NCBI GenBank assembly: GCA_049487715.1
Contig: CP150559.1
Location: 310,001 to 374,000, forward strand
Direction of reading: 5' to 3'
Source of the DNA: Pycnococcus provasolii
Lineage: Eukaryota > Chlorophyta > Pseudoscourfieldiophyceae > Pseudoscourfieldiales
Length of the DNA: 64,000 nucleotides
How positions within the stretch are numbered: position 1 is the stretch's first letter; each line of letters starts with the position of its first letter. Below the pieces are notes generated by a model. That model searched no databases. It saw nothing but the letters and a program-made list of their open reading frames with translations, and had not been told where the DNA came from. This document shows, piece by piece, positions 9,933 to 19,731 of this stretch. The translations under genes were made by a program, and so were the position numbers.

Positions 9933-12203
9933 ATGTCCGCTCTTCTTTCTATAGGAAACGCACCTGACCAGGCTGTCGCTTTAGCGAACGTCGCTGCTCT
10001 CAGTGAGGAAGACTCAAAGAACTTGCGATCGTCACACGTGCTCGTTCACCCGTTCGTCTTCGCCGTCCTGAGCGACCCGCGCGTACCAGCAGGCTCGCTC
10101 GGATTAAACGCCATACAACGACGATGTCTCGGACTGTCGACGGGGGACCCGATACAAGTCGCGGCTTTCGACGCACACGCCTCGTCGTCCGCTCTGTCTT
10201 TCCTGTCGCTGGAGATTGGATTCGCGAAACGCACCGCATCCGCAGCGACTTCGGAGCTCCCGGCTGATCGACTCTCTTCTCTGCTCGTCACAAGATTCAA
10301 CTCGCAAGTTTTCACGGACGAACAGCAGTTCACCTTCGAGTTCGTTGGGACCAACTACGTCGCACGAGTCGTCGATGCCGTCAGCGAACAGGACGCAATC
10401 GACGCGGCAGCTGGCGCGCAAACCAGTGGAGCCGCAAAACGAGGCATATTGACGCCACAAACGCAAATCACATTCGAGGTGGCGAGCGGCGTTCCCATCA
10501 AAATCACAGGACAGAGAGGGGGACCAGGAGGGGGTGGAAAGCAGCTCTTCCGCAAAAAAGACCTCGACTTTCAGAAACTCGGCATTGGTGGACTTGAGAA
10601 CCAGTTTGAAAGTATCTTCCGACGCGCGTTCGCGTCGCGCGTGCTATCACCGGACCTCGTGTCGCGACTCGGAGTCAAGCACGTCAAGGGCATGCTGCTT
10701 TACGGACCGCCGGGAACAGGCAAGACGCTCATCGCCAGACAGATTGGGAAGATGCTTAACGGTCGCGAGCCGAAAATCTGCAACGGACCGGAGGTGCTGA
10801 ACAAGTACGTCGGCGCATCGGAGGAGAACATTCGTAACCTGTTCGCGGATGCCGAGGCGGATCAAAAGCAGAATGGCGATGCCGCAGACCTGCACGTTAT
10901 CATTTTCGACGAGATTGACGCCATCTGCAAGAGCCGTGGGTCGGTGCGCGATGGTAGCGGCGTGCACGACACGGTCGTCAACCAGCTTCTGACGAAGATT
11001 GACGGCGTGGACGCGCTGAATAACATCCTGCTCATCGGCATGACGAACCGAAAGGATATGCTCGACGAAGCGCTGCTTCGACCTGGCCGCCTGGAGGTTC
11101 ACATCGAGATTAGCCTGCCGGACGAGGAGGGACGCCACCAGATTCTCAAAATCCACACCTCCAAGATGTCCGAGAACTCTTTCTTAGGCGCTGACGTGAA
11201 CCTGCAAAGCCTGGCGACTCGCACGAAGAATTACTCCGGCGCCGAGATCGAAGGGCTCACCAAGGCGGCGGCATCGTATGCATTTCGCAGGCAGCTGGAC
11301 GCAGCCAATCTGTCCAAGGCGGTGAACGAGGAAGACATCAAGGTCACAGCGGACGACTTTGAGGAAGCTCTGAAGGAAGTGAAGAGCGCGTTCGGAGCTT
11401 CGCAGATCGAGGAGCTGGACGCCTACGTGCCGCACGGAATTTTCAGCTACGGTGCGCAATTCGACCAGGTGTACGAGACGCTCACGATGCTGAAGACGCG
11501 CTTCGCGGGTGATTCGGCGGATTCTGGTCCGAAGACGAGCCTGCTCTCCTGCCTTCTCGAGGGTCCGGCGGGCAGTGGCAAGACGGCGCTGGCTTGCACG
11601 GTGGCAAAGGCAAGTTCGTTCCCTTTCATCAAGTTCATCTCGGCAGATAACATGGTGGGATACAGCGAGAGCATGAAAAGCAGCCACATTGCAAAAATAT
11701 TCGAGGACGCATACAGGAGCCCGCTGTCGATGATCATTCTTGACGAGATTGAGCGTCTGATTGAGTACGTGAGCATCGGCCCGCGCTTCTCGAATGGGGT
11801 GCTGCAGTCTCTGCTCGTGCTGGCGAAGAGACCGCCGCCAAAGGGGCACCGTCTCTTCGTCCTTGCGACGACGTCGCTTCCATCGGATGTCCTAACAGCT
11901 CTTGAGGTGTACAATTCCTTCCAAGTCCCTCAGTACGTGCCGAGCTTACGCCAGAAAGACATCACGAACGTGCTTGTCCAGCTGAAGTGCTTCACGCGCG
12001 ATGTGGGCGACGCGGCAAAGGCGGTGGAGCTTATCGGCGAGGTGGGCATGCCTGTGAAGCGTCTCTTTCTCCTACTGGACATGGCAAGAGAGGATGACGA
12101 TGGCACGAATGCGTCGTCTTCTTCTGAAGTCGCAACGCCGCTGCAGGGCAAGGAGGTGAACCTCGCACGCTTTATGGAGTGCCTGACTGACATGCACAAG
12201 TAA
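9933..12203 (+). CDS. NSF: NSF / Sec18 vesicle-fusion ATPase
   Basis: 756 residues, the normal length for N-ethylmaleimide-sensitive factor, in one exon. The N domain (about 1-200) is followed by D1 with Walker A 'GPPGTGKT' near residue 260, Walker B 'IIFDEIDAI' near 326 and the arginine-bearing 'NRKDMLDEALLRPGR' segment. D2 has a P-loop 'GPAGSGKTAL' near 545 and 'MIILDEIERL' near 600. NSF with alpha-SNAP takes apart cis-SNARE complexes after membrane fusion, in the cytosol and on endomembranes. D1 is the hydrolytic ring and D2 holds the hexamer together. The start is the first ATG after an A-rich leader. Confidence 0.95.
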   Translation: MSALLSIGNAPDQAVALANVAALSEEDSKNLRSSHVLVHPFVFAVLSDPRVPAGSLGLNAIQRRCLGLSTGDPIQVAAFDAHASSSALSFLSLEIGFAKRTASAATSELPADRLSSLLVTRFNSQVFTDEQQFTFEFVGTNYVARVVDAVSEQDAIDAAAGAQTSGAAKRGILTPQTQITFEVASGVPIKITGQRGGPGGGGKQLFRKKDLDFQKLGIGGLENQFESIFRRAFASRVLSPDLVSRLGVKHVKGMLLYGPPGTGKTLIARQIGKMLNGREPKICNGPEVLNKYVGASEENIRNLFADAEADQKQNGDAADLHVIIFDEIDAICKSRGSVRDGSGVHDTVVNQLLTKIDGVDALNNILLIGMTNRKDMLDEALLRPGRLEVHIEISLPDEEGRHQILKIHTSKMSENSFLGADVNLQSLATRTKNYSGAEIEGLTKAAASYAFRRQLDAANLSKAVNEEDIKVTADDFEEALKEVKSAFGASQIEELDAYVPHGIFSYGAQFDQVYETLTMLKTRFAGDSADSGPKTSLLSCLLEGPAGSGKTALACTVAKASSFPFIKFISADNMVGYSESMKSSHIAKIFEDAYRSPLSMIILDEIERLIEYVSIGPRFSNGVLQSLLVLAKRPPPKGHRLFVLATTSLPSDVLTALEVYNSFQVPQYVPSLRQKDITNVLVQLKCFTRDVGDAAKAVELIGEVGMPVKRLFLLLDMAREDDDGTNASSSSEVATPLQGKEVNLARFMECLTDMHK

Positions 12204-12405
12204 TGAGCCAAGTATGTAGCTATACCAAAGTTTTACCAACCAAAACGAAAAACAAGACAAAATGCGTTTTATCTACACTGCCATATACACAAATAAAAGA
12301 ATATTCACCAAAGAAATATTTGGACTCTACCATTGAACCTCACCGACCACCTTGCCAGTGTGCCGCCATCGTTGTACCTTTTCGCGTCTTTGTCTTTGCT
12401 GTTTT

Positions 12406-12484
12406 GAGAACGGTTCTCCGAATCTGCACATTCGGTACCCTACAGGGTATCATTTTTGCGCACAGACTCTTCACATGATTTCTC
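12406..12484 (-). promoter_or_regulatory. Candidate type II SECIS element of the selenoprotein W gene
   Basis: Lies 74 nt past the TAA stop on the coding strand. Read on the minus strand: a GAGAA/TTCTC lower helix (12480-12484 with 12406-12410), an internal loop, then GTGA (12471-12474) facing GGAG (12416-12419). Next is a 10-bp helix GAGTCTGTGC/GTGCAGATTC (12460-12469 with 12420-12429; three G-U pairs), an A-rich 5' bulge AAAAA (12453-12457) and a small apical hairpin TACCC-TGTA-GGGTA. This is the layout of a type II SECIS, which recruits SBP2 and EFSec to read UGA as selenocysteine. The GTGA form of the quartet is a minority form. Folded by eye only. Confidence 0.65.
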
Positions 12485-12557
12485 TTTTCCTCAGAAAGCA
12501 ACGTTTTGAAAAGGTGCGACGTCCTGCACACGCACCCAACCCTGTAGACGTTTCATT

Positions 12558-12821
12558 TTATTTCTGCGCCTCTTCGATGGCGTCAAAAATCTTCTGAAGT
12601 TTGTCCTGGCTGTCGACGTACCCGTCGCCGTTCTTCTTGGAGTGCACGAGCGTTCCGTTGACAGAGACTTCCATGCATCCCGTCGCCCCTCGCGTGCCTG
12701 TTCCGTTCAGTTCACACTTTCCGGGAAACTTGGCTTGAATGGCGTGAGAGATGGCCTCCCACTTGCTTCTGTACCCTCAGGCACCGCAGTACGTGCAGTC
12801 AACAGATACCGACGACGACAT
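12558..12821 (-). CDS. SELENOW: Selenoprotein W (UGA at residue 15 read as selenocysteine)
   Basis: Reads from ATG 12821 to TAA 12558, 87 residues, the usual SelW length. The in-frame UGA at 12777-12779 falls exactly at U of the family's C-x-x-U redox motif: 'DCTYCGA' then UGA then 'GYRSKWEAI'. The rest keeps SelW marks: 'KFPGKCEL', 'GCMEVSVNG' and 'LVHSKKNGDGYVDSQDKL'. SelW has a thioredoxin-like fold and is a small cytosolic redox protein. A stop-based gene finder would call only a 14-residue end or nothing. The candidate SECIS just downstream supports readthrough. Gene order: it runs opposite to NSF, with convergent 3' ends. Confidence 0.88.
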
Positions 12822-13287
12822 GAGACGAGCTTGCAAGGAAAAGAAAGAAGTGCAAGAGGGGAAACGCGATCGGAACATACAATGACGCGATCGATGAGCG
12901 GTGATGGCCGAGCGGAGGATTCCCATCAGAAGGACGTGGCCTTCTCCACCACCGACCACCGATCACAATAACCCTAACCCTAACCCCTAACCCTAACCCT
13001 AACCCCTAACCCGACTGACTGATCACAAGAAGGAAGTCCGACTGAACTGGCCGATCATCACATCCAACATGGGAAATGGGAAAAATGGAAAATGGAAATC
13101 CAAAGGGGGGGACGCACCCATCAATATGTAAATCCTCCCTGGCATCGATCGGGGATCGCAACAACAACCCCTGGCACCAGCCTGGGCCTGGGCCTGGGAG
13201 GCGGTTACCACGGATCTTCTGGCGTGGCTTGGGACTTCTTTTACATGTACATGGTAGACCGTATCACCCTATAGACTCAGATACTGC
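12822..13287. other. intergenic, with a telomere-like array
   Basis: Upstream region of selenoprotein W. Apart from the telomere-like array (12969-13013) it holds a short plus-strand frame ending near 13274 whose last residues look protein-like ('GVAWDFFYMYMVDR'). I cannot tie it to a family, and it may be the remnant of a gene end. Confidence 0.45.
12969..13013. repeat. Telomere-like (CCCTAA)n array
   Basis: About seven CCCTAA units, two of them as CCCCTAA, some 150 bp upstream of the selenoprotein W start codon. Confidence 0.95.
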
Positions 13288-15225
13288 TCAGCCGCCTCTC
13301 GCGTTCTTCTGAAACACGCTACCCATCTGGTACTTGAACCAGTGCACGTGAAACGCGACGTGCAAGCCGTGCTCGCCCGAAGGATGAACGCCGTTTCGAT
13401 CGAATTCCCACGGCCAAGGGGGACCAGGCCAGCGCAATATTATCGCGCCGTGGGGAACGCGCGCCTGCATCTTCACGCCCGAGTAGTACAGAACCACGTC
13501 CATGTCACGAGGGAGCGTCGATGGACCCGCGTACGACACCGGCGGTGGAGCAGATCCCTCCGCGCTAAACAGGTCGCCATCCTGATTCACGAGAGAATTG
13601 CGCTTGCGGGAGATGGCGTCAGCCTCCGCACGGCAAAGCGCAAGCACGAGAGCGCGCTCGACGTCGACGCCGTAGCTGTCAGCTGACCTGCGCCAAAGGC
13701 TGCCGGTGTTGTCACCCGACATCCATGCGCGGCGCGCAAGCTCCTCAGCCTCGCGGCGTGCCCCACTCTCGCCAAACGTTGGAAGGTGCAGGCGCGCAAC
13801 GCCGATGTCGGCAAGGCACGCGTCGGGACTCAGGCAACTTGGCACCTCGCGAGCGAGGCTCGCCACAGCTGGCTGGTCGAAATCGAACGAGGCGTCGTTC
13901 GACGATGCGCAGTTCCCCTCGTCGCTGCGCGTGATGGCGCGCTCGGCGCGGCCGGTGCCACGAGGAAAGCTTCTTTCGTATGCTGCAACGACGTCCATCT
14001 CGGCGACGGCCGACGAGGGCACAACGAGAACGTCCTCGACGCCGAGCGGCTGCAGCAGGTCGGAAAGGAATAGCAGCGCCACGCGACCATGCTTGCCGGC
14101 ATCTGGGATTTCTTCCAGGGTGGGGAATTTGCGCGCATCGAAGGGCACCACCTGAAGTTGCCGCGAGGTGGGCGAGCATGGGATGATCGCCGGTGCAGGC
14201 TCGTCAGCGCTGCGCTGCCTCTGCTGCACCTCCTGCTGCACCTCCTGAGGATTCTCTCCACCACCAGATTCCGGGGATGCTTCTTCCACCACCATGTCGG
14301 CATTGGAGCTGTCATCTGCCGCCATGTCGATCGCAATGTCCTCCTCCGCCGACGCGAGTAACTCGTCCCCTCCGTCGGTGACATCGCCCTCAAGCATATC
14401 GCCTCCCTGATGCAAGCGACGGCGATGGTATTGCCGCCGTCTCCTCGTCGTCGTCGTGCACGCCTCGTCGGGAAATTTGTCCACATACTGGTTCGCCTCG
14501 TGGCACATGAGGTGACCGCCCACGCCGCCGTCTACCCACGACTCGTAGGGAAGCACGAAGTAGATGCGCAGGCGCTCGGGATTTTTCGTGTTGTACAGGT
14601 AGCTGTAGGCTGCGCCTGCGGCGGCGGCATACCAGCTTGGATCGTCGACGATGAGTGCGACGTGCACGGCATTCTCGTCGCCGGCGCACGTTAGTTTGTC
14701 AGTCCGTTTGCTGGTGTGCGCACTCTTGTCGAGCGGTTTGAGGTTCGCGAAACTGTGTGGGTCAAAGTGGTGGTCCATATTGTGCGCGGAGTGCTCAGCA
14801 ATTTCGTGCGCGTGCGCGTGCACAACCATCGTCTTCATGCGCGCTTTAGCAAGTTTCGCCTGAACTTTTGCCATGGCTGAGTTTTTTTGTTTTGTGAAAG
14901 GGTTGTCTGTGTTGGGATTGGCGACGTGCTGTCTTTCGTAGAAAGCCATGGGATCCGTGGTGGTGGTTGTTGTCTTCGTGGTCGTGGTCGTGGTCGTGGT
15001 CGTAGGTGGTGGCGGCGGCGGCGATCGTTCCCATCCTTCCGTGTTGATATGAAATCTCCTGTGCGCGAGGTCGGCGACGCGGTGCGGCACGCGGTGGTAT
15101 CGTATGGTTTGTTTCGTGCCAACAATAAAAACCCACGTGACGTTGACAAGAATAATCGCGAAGATCAAACACTGCCGTGACTTTAAGGCCGAACCACCAG
15201 GCCGCGACCCGGAAGAGGCGGCCAT
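13288..15225 (-). CDS. Type II membrane protein, GT8-like glycosyltransferase candidate
   Basis: 645 residues from the ATG at 15225; the open frame runs 60 residues further up, but that part is poor. A short cytosolic tail is followed by one hydrophobic segment (about residues 18-38, 'CLIFAIILVNVTWVFIVG') and a Thr/Pro-rich stem with a poly-Thr run. The lumenal part starts with 'VHVALIVDDPSWYAAAAGAAYSYLYNT' and 'RLRIYFVLP', which resembles the first strand of GT8 enzymes. The middle has a long acidic low-complexity insert. A clear DxD is not obvious, although 'DMDVVLYYSG' is a candidate region. The C terminus ('HVAFHVHWFKYQM') recalls the GT8 'H...KPW' end. Likely Golgi; donor and acceptor unknown. 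The family call is tentative. Confidence 0.45.
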   Translation of the reverse strand: MAASSGSRPGGSALKSRQCLIFAIILVNVTWVFIVGTKQTIRYHRVPHRVADLAHRRFHINTEGWERSPPPPPPTTTTTTTTTKTTTTTTDPMAFYERQHVANPNTDNPFTKQKNSAMAKVQAKLAKARMKTMVVHAHAHEIAEHSAHNMDHHFDPHSFANLKPLDKSAHTSKRTDKLTCAGDENAVHVALIVDDPSWYAAAAGAAYSYLYNTKNPERLRIYFVLPYESWVDGGVGGHLMCHEANQYVDKFPDEACTTTTRRRRQYHRRRLHQGGDMLEGDVTDGGDELLASAEEDIAIDMAADDSSNADMVVEEASPESGGGENPQEVQQEVQQRQRSADEPAPAIIPCSPTSRQLQVVPFDARKFPTLEEIPDAGKHGRVALLFLSDLLQPLGVEDVLVVPSSAVAEMDVVAAYERSFPRGTGRAERAITRSDEGNCASSNDASFDFDQPAVASLAREVPSCLSPDACLADIGVARLHLPTFGESGARREAEELARRAWMSGDNTGSLWRRSADSYGVDVERALVLALCRAEADAISRKRNSLVNQDGDLFSAEGSAPPPVSYAGPSTLPRDMDVVLYYSGVKMQARVPHGAIILRWPGPPWPWEFDRNGVHPSGEHGLHVAFHVHWFKYQMGSVFQKNARGG

Positions 15226-15458
15226 GTAAGACAATAATAATAAGAAGAAACAAGCCGACCTGTACTGACGTTGTGTTGTTGGAGAATGATGAAGAGATAT
15301 ATTTGGTATGGGCGCGCAACGTGAGCTTGCAAGGGCTCGCAAGGGCTTGCAAGGGCCTTGCATTGCAACGCCGGAAAGGCTGGGGGTGTTGGGTGTTGGG
15401 AACACGTGCAGACCTGTGCAGACCTCACGTGCAGGGAGAGGAGGAGTGAGCGCGTTGG

Positions 15459-15529
15459 ATTAGGGTTTACAGGGTTAGGGTTTACAGGGTTAGGGTTAGG
15501 GTTAGGGTTATAAAACAAAGTTAGGGTTA
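15459..15529. repeat. Telomere-like (TTAGGG)n array, interrupted
   Basis: TTAGGG units with TTTACA interruptions at 15459-15510 and one more copy at 15520-15527, between the divergent GT8-like gene (start 15225) and the MPH2-like gene (start 15736). Confidence 0.9.
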
Positions 15530-15735
15530 TGTAATCAAATATAGACCGATCCGCCTGACTGATCCGGTATCCCCCCTTCTCTCCGGTTTCTCCCTCAATC
15601 TCAGGCTCCCCATTTTATTATCTTTTTCTGTTTCTTGCGGGTCCCACCTTCTTTGCATTTTGTGGTCTCAAACCACCCGGTCCCTGCTTTTGTTGTGTCG
15701 TTCTTCCTATTCCTATTAGCTCGCATCGTGCGATC

Positions 15736-16419
15736 ATGATGGCGATGAAAGGATCTGCTCCCTCTCGTAGCTCCGCTAATGTATCATCGATGTCGGGTCA
15801 TCGCGCCCTTCCCGTGCGTGCATCCTCATCCTCACCACCCTCCTCCTCACGTCCTTCCGTGGTTGCTCCTAAGGCCCCCCTCCTGGACCGCCGTGGTGCG
15901 CTCATCTCTGGAGTCGTGGGGATGGCTTCGTTCGCAGCCACCGTCGCCGCGCCTCTGCCCGCGCGCGCTATACTAGAGTACGACGACGAGGATGAAGAAC
16001 TTAAAAAAAAATTGATGATGAAGCGAAAGGACGCCGTCGTGCGTGAGAAGAGCGCCGAGAAGGACTTCCTCAAGGAGGAGGGTCTCGCGACGTCGGGCCT
16101 GAAGAAGGAGATCAGCGTCGTGCAGAACACCGTCAACACGCTCAGCCGCGCGGGATCTCTGCTTGAGGAGGGCGACAGGAGCGCGGTCGCAGACCTGCTC
16201 GGCGATGCAAACTGGGTCGGCCGGTTCAAGGATGCCGCGCAGCGCGTCAGCACGGGCGCGGACTTGGACGCCGCGTACAAGGGCTTGGGCGACCTGAGCA
16301 GCGCGGCTCGGTCGGGCGGCGACGTGAAGGCGATCAAGAGCACGTACGTGGTTGCGGTGAGCGCGCTGGAGCGTTGGGCGAGGAGCGCGGGCGTCAACAA
16401 GGCGGTGAGCGGCTTGTAA
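15736..16419 (+). CDS. Thylakoid lumen protein, MPH2/TL16.5-like
   Basis: 227 residues with a two-part targeting sequence: a Ser/Pro/Arg-rich plastid transit peptide (1-50), then 'DRRGALISGVVGMASFAATVAAPLPARA', a twin-arginine lumen signal with an A-x-A site near residue 78. The mature part begins 'ILEYDDEDEELKKKL' and ends with 'ALERWARSAGVNKAV'. These marks and the length match plant MPH2 (thylakoid lumenal 16.5 kDa protein), which helps maintain photosystem II under high or changing light. Export would be by the Tat pathway. No intron is seen. The family match is from remembered sequence pattern and has not been searched. Confidence 0.75.
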   Translation: MMAMKGSAPSRSSANVSSMSGHRALPVRASSSSPPSSSRPSVVAPKAPLLDRRGALISGVVGMASFAATVAAPLPARAILEYDDEDEELKKKLMMKRKDAVVREKSAEKDFLKEEGLATSGLKKEISVVQNTVNTLSRAGSLLEEGDRSAVADLLGDANWVGRFKDAAQRVSTGADLDAAYKGLGDLSSAARSGGDVKAIKSTYVVAVSALERWARSAGVNKAVSGL

Positions 16420-16719
16420 GCACAACCACTACCAACTATTAAAAAAACCACCACGAAACCCAACAGATGAAACAAACGAGAAAACAAACCCCCATTATTT
16501 ATTGGAGAGAAACCAACAGGTGAAACCAACCGCCTGGCGGAACGGAACGGAACCCCGAATCATTTGATTTGATTTGCGACGAACTTTCTTTAACCCCTAA
16601 CTTTATTTTCGTTGTTTCTGCCCCCCCAAAAGGTTTCAACAAAAACCCGCCGCCACCCAACCGGTTAAAACCACCTTTCCCCCCCCGGGTGGCGCTCCAC
16701 TGCACGTGTTCGTGTGTAT

Positions 16720-19543
16720 ATGTCAACAACGTCTCCGTCATTGTCGCTGTCGTCGTATCAGCACATATCACATATGACGATGACGGGTATGCTCCGCTTC
16801 ATATACACGTGCGATGGCGCATACTTGGCCCTACTTTCCCCTAGCGGATTCCTACTTAAAGTACACAGGAGTAGTAGTAGTAGCTCTGTTGCGCCTGTGT
16901 ACGGCCTGGTTCCGTCACATGCGTCGGGGCCATCCCATAATGTCAGTGGGTCTTCCTCGTCGCTCGTGTGCCGTGTCAACCTGCCCTCACTCGCGACATG
17001 TCTCGCACCCGCGCCGAACCGAACGCAAATACTCGCTGGAACGGCGAATGGACTCCTCTTCACTATCGACGTCACGGACGGATCCATCCTCAAAACAACA
17101 AACATTGGCGCGCCCATCGCGGCGATGGCGTGCCCCATGCTCGCGGCAAGAGGAAGCGTCGTGTACCTCTCTGTGCACAAGGCAACAGATGGTCCCGGTG
17201 GTGGTGCAAGCGCAGCGCCGTCGTCAACAGCGGCAAGCAGTAGTGCCGGACGCATCTTGCGTCGAGACCTCAGGCAACCCAAGGCGAGTGACATTCTCGG
17301 AAAATCGGCACAAGTCGCCAAAATTGTAGTCACGAGCAGTCGAGGAGGATACGTCGGGTGGGTCGACCGACGGACCGTTGTGCTGTGTGATACCTTGGCG
17401 GCGGAGCGAACGTCGCACATCACACTGCATCATACCAAGGCGCTCACGGCACTCGCCATCGATGCAGACGACAAGCGCGTCGCCGCCGGCGACGTCACTG
17501 GAAGAGTGCTCGTCTGGCATGGATTGCCACAGCCAACCGCTGCCACCGGTGCCGCCGCCGCCGGTGCCGCCGACCCGGCGATGGCGAAGGCACCAAGTCA
17601 CGTTGTCACAACGCACCCTCTTGACACATACTCTTGCACAACGCTGCACTGGCATGCAAGTGCCGTGCGATGTGCAAGCTTCGTTCCCGGCGCCGTGCCT
17701 GGCGCACCTGGAGTACTCGCCACGGGAGGAGCCGAGGCGGTTCTTGTGCTATGGAACATTGCAGATGTCGGTGCCTCTGTGCGCCCTCGCTTCCTTCCAA
17801 GGCTCGGCGCACCGCTGAACAGCCTCGTGTCATGTGGCGACGCGAATTGTGCGCACCGTCTCGCCATTGGGATGGCTGACGGCGCGGGCTTGATTGCCGA
17901 TGTAGGTGCCATGCAAATTGGTGAAGCTGTGCGGGTGCCATCGCCGTCGCCAGCACCGTCCGTCTGGCCTCCATCGACGGTTGTGCGCGGCTCTGGAGCT
18001 TTGGCGCGCACTCGTCGATTCGGCGGTGCCGCCGCAACAGCCGCACTTATGCCCTGCAGCGACAAGGGAACGGCAGGGAACGTCGTAGTCGCACTCCGCG
18101 TGTGGTGCCCTATCCGCAACCGCGAGCGCGAGCGCGTCGCTGCAGTTCTGGGACGTCACAAATGATGCGCATGCGGGGATGCTCTCGGTGAGTCCGCGCG
18201 GCGCTGTGTGGACCGAAGACGCCGCGTTCGGAGCCGTCGATGCCGCGTCTCGGACGCCGTCGGCTGGCGCTGTGGCCACCTTCTCGCCACATGTTGCGCT
18301 TCTCGCCTTCACCGCTGACGGCGAGGCGCTCGCAACCATCGATCGGCACCCTGACGCGCGACCTCAGGGTGGCTCCGCGGATGTGCTTCGATTCTGGCAA
18401 CGTTGCGGCAAAGAAGATGCGCCGTATCTGTACGAGCCCGTCGCTCTTGCGGATGAACCTCATGCTGCCGCGGCGACTTGCCTTGTCGCGGTGCCAAGCA
18501 AGAGCACAACGCGTCACTGCTTCGCCACCGCGAGCATGGACGGCGACGCGAAGCTGTGGATGCGCATGTCCAGCGAGGATTCCGCGCTGTACGCACGGCG
18601 CCAATTCAAATTTGCCAGCACGCACGAGCAAGCACCTGACCAAAATGCGCCTTGGCGATGCGTTGCACGCATGGGATATCGCTCGCAGCCGGTACACGCT
18701 CTGGCAGTCACCTCCGACGGCAGCGCGGCAGCTCTTGCGGTGGCGCCTCGCAGTGCCGACTCCTCGAGCACGGCGGGTGCGTGCGTGGCTTTGTTTGGCA
18801 TTTCTCACAATGCCGCGACGTCTCTCCTTGGCGCGGTGCCACTACCCGCGAATGACGCAATTCCAACACACGTGGCATTCTGCCGCGGTGCGGCAGGTGT
18901 TTCGGCATGCGTTGCCGTGGCAACGGCAAGGCAGGCGGGAGGGGGCGGGACACTGCTTTTGCTCGACGCCGCACGGCTGGCGTGGGCGTGTGTGCTGGAG
19001 ATTGGCGTGGCCAGCCTTGGCACCAATGCTTTCGGCACGCTGTATGCCGCCGTGGACCTTCCTGAGGAGGCTGGCGCTGGCGCTGGCGCCGCTCTCGTAG
19101 CCTTTGACGGCCGCACGCTGGAAGGTGGCACAACTTTGCTCGAAGGTGGCTATCCCACGCGAGCTTGGCCTCTACCTTCTCCAGCTGACGCGCTTCTCTT
19201 CCCCGAAAGTATGGGTGGAGAAGCGATTGTCGTGACAGCAGACCGAGAATTCATCGCCTGCGGCGACGGGCAAGCTACCCGTGCCTTGGGAACACCTGCA
19301 GCGGCCAACGCGACGCTGCCTTCGAACAAGGCATCAGAACCGTTGCCAGCGACAACGCTCGCGGCGCTTCTGTCCCGAGGCAGTGCACCAGCGACGGCGG
19401 CAGACTCTGCGTCTGCACCATCCTCCCAATTTCACTTCAAGAATGGTGGCGTCGCTGAGCTCATCTCCGCGACTCCCACGCACGAGCTTCCTTCACCTGA
19501 GGACTTGTGCATGGCGGTGCTTGACGAGATCATGGGTCAATAG
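16720..19543 (+). CDS. WDR75 / Utp17-like WD40 protein, in two frames
   Basis: Frame 1 runs 16720-18165 and frame 2 to the stop at 19543. Frame 1 has WD-type blades ('ALAIDADDKRVAAGDVTGRVLVWHG', 'VLATGGAEAVLVLWN') and 'RFLPRLGAPLNSLV', a WDR75 mark. Frame 2 continues upstream of its first ATG as 'SASLQFWDV', then 'EALATIDRH', 'VLRFWQ' and 'CFATASMDGDAKLW', which match the second propeller. The frames must join between about 18085 and 18105, because frame 2 has a TAG just before. Either one base is missing or a ~64-nt GT...AG intron is removed; the intron would delete the conserved LQ before FWD, so I prefer a single-base difference. WDR75/Utp17 is a t-UTP/UTP-A subunit needed for pre-rRNA transcription and early 18S processing in the nucleolus. 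Confidence 0.7.
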
Positions 19544-19678
19544 ACTCCTAAGTTTGCTCATTTTTAGTAATGGAATGTACTTTACTTTTGTCCATCCATC
19601 GTTCATTCACACCATTCACATTCACCGTCGACCCCATTCAACAGCAGCGCATTTGTAACAGTTTGAATTACTAATTGA

Positions 19679-19697
19679 ACCCTAACCCTAACCCTAA
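19679..19697. repeat. Telomere-like (CCCTAA)n array
   Basis: Three CCCTAA units between the convergent 3' ends of the WDR75-like and TIR-like/TPR genes. It is the only array in the window that is not next to a 5' end. Confidence 0.9.
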
Positions 19698-19731
19698 TTT
19701 ATAAACAATGATCACGAATGATTGGTCCGTA

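Noticed and set aside
7355-15529. Telomere-like arrays as a sign of a chromosome end
   Set aside because: The arrays are short, in both orientations and flanked by single-copy genes on both sides, so they are interstitial.
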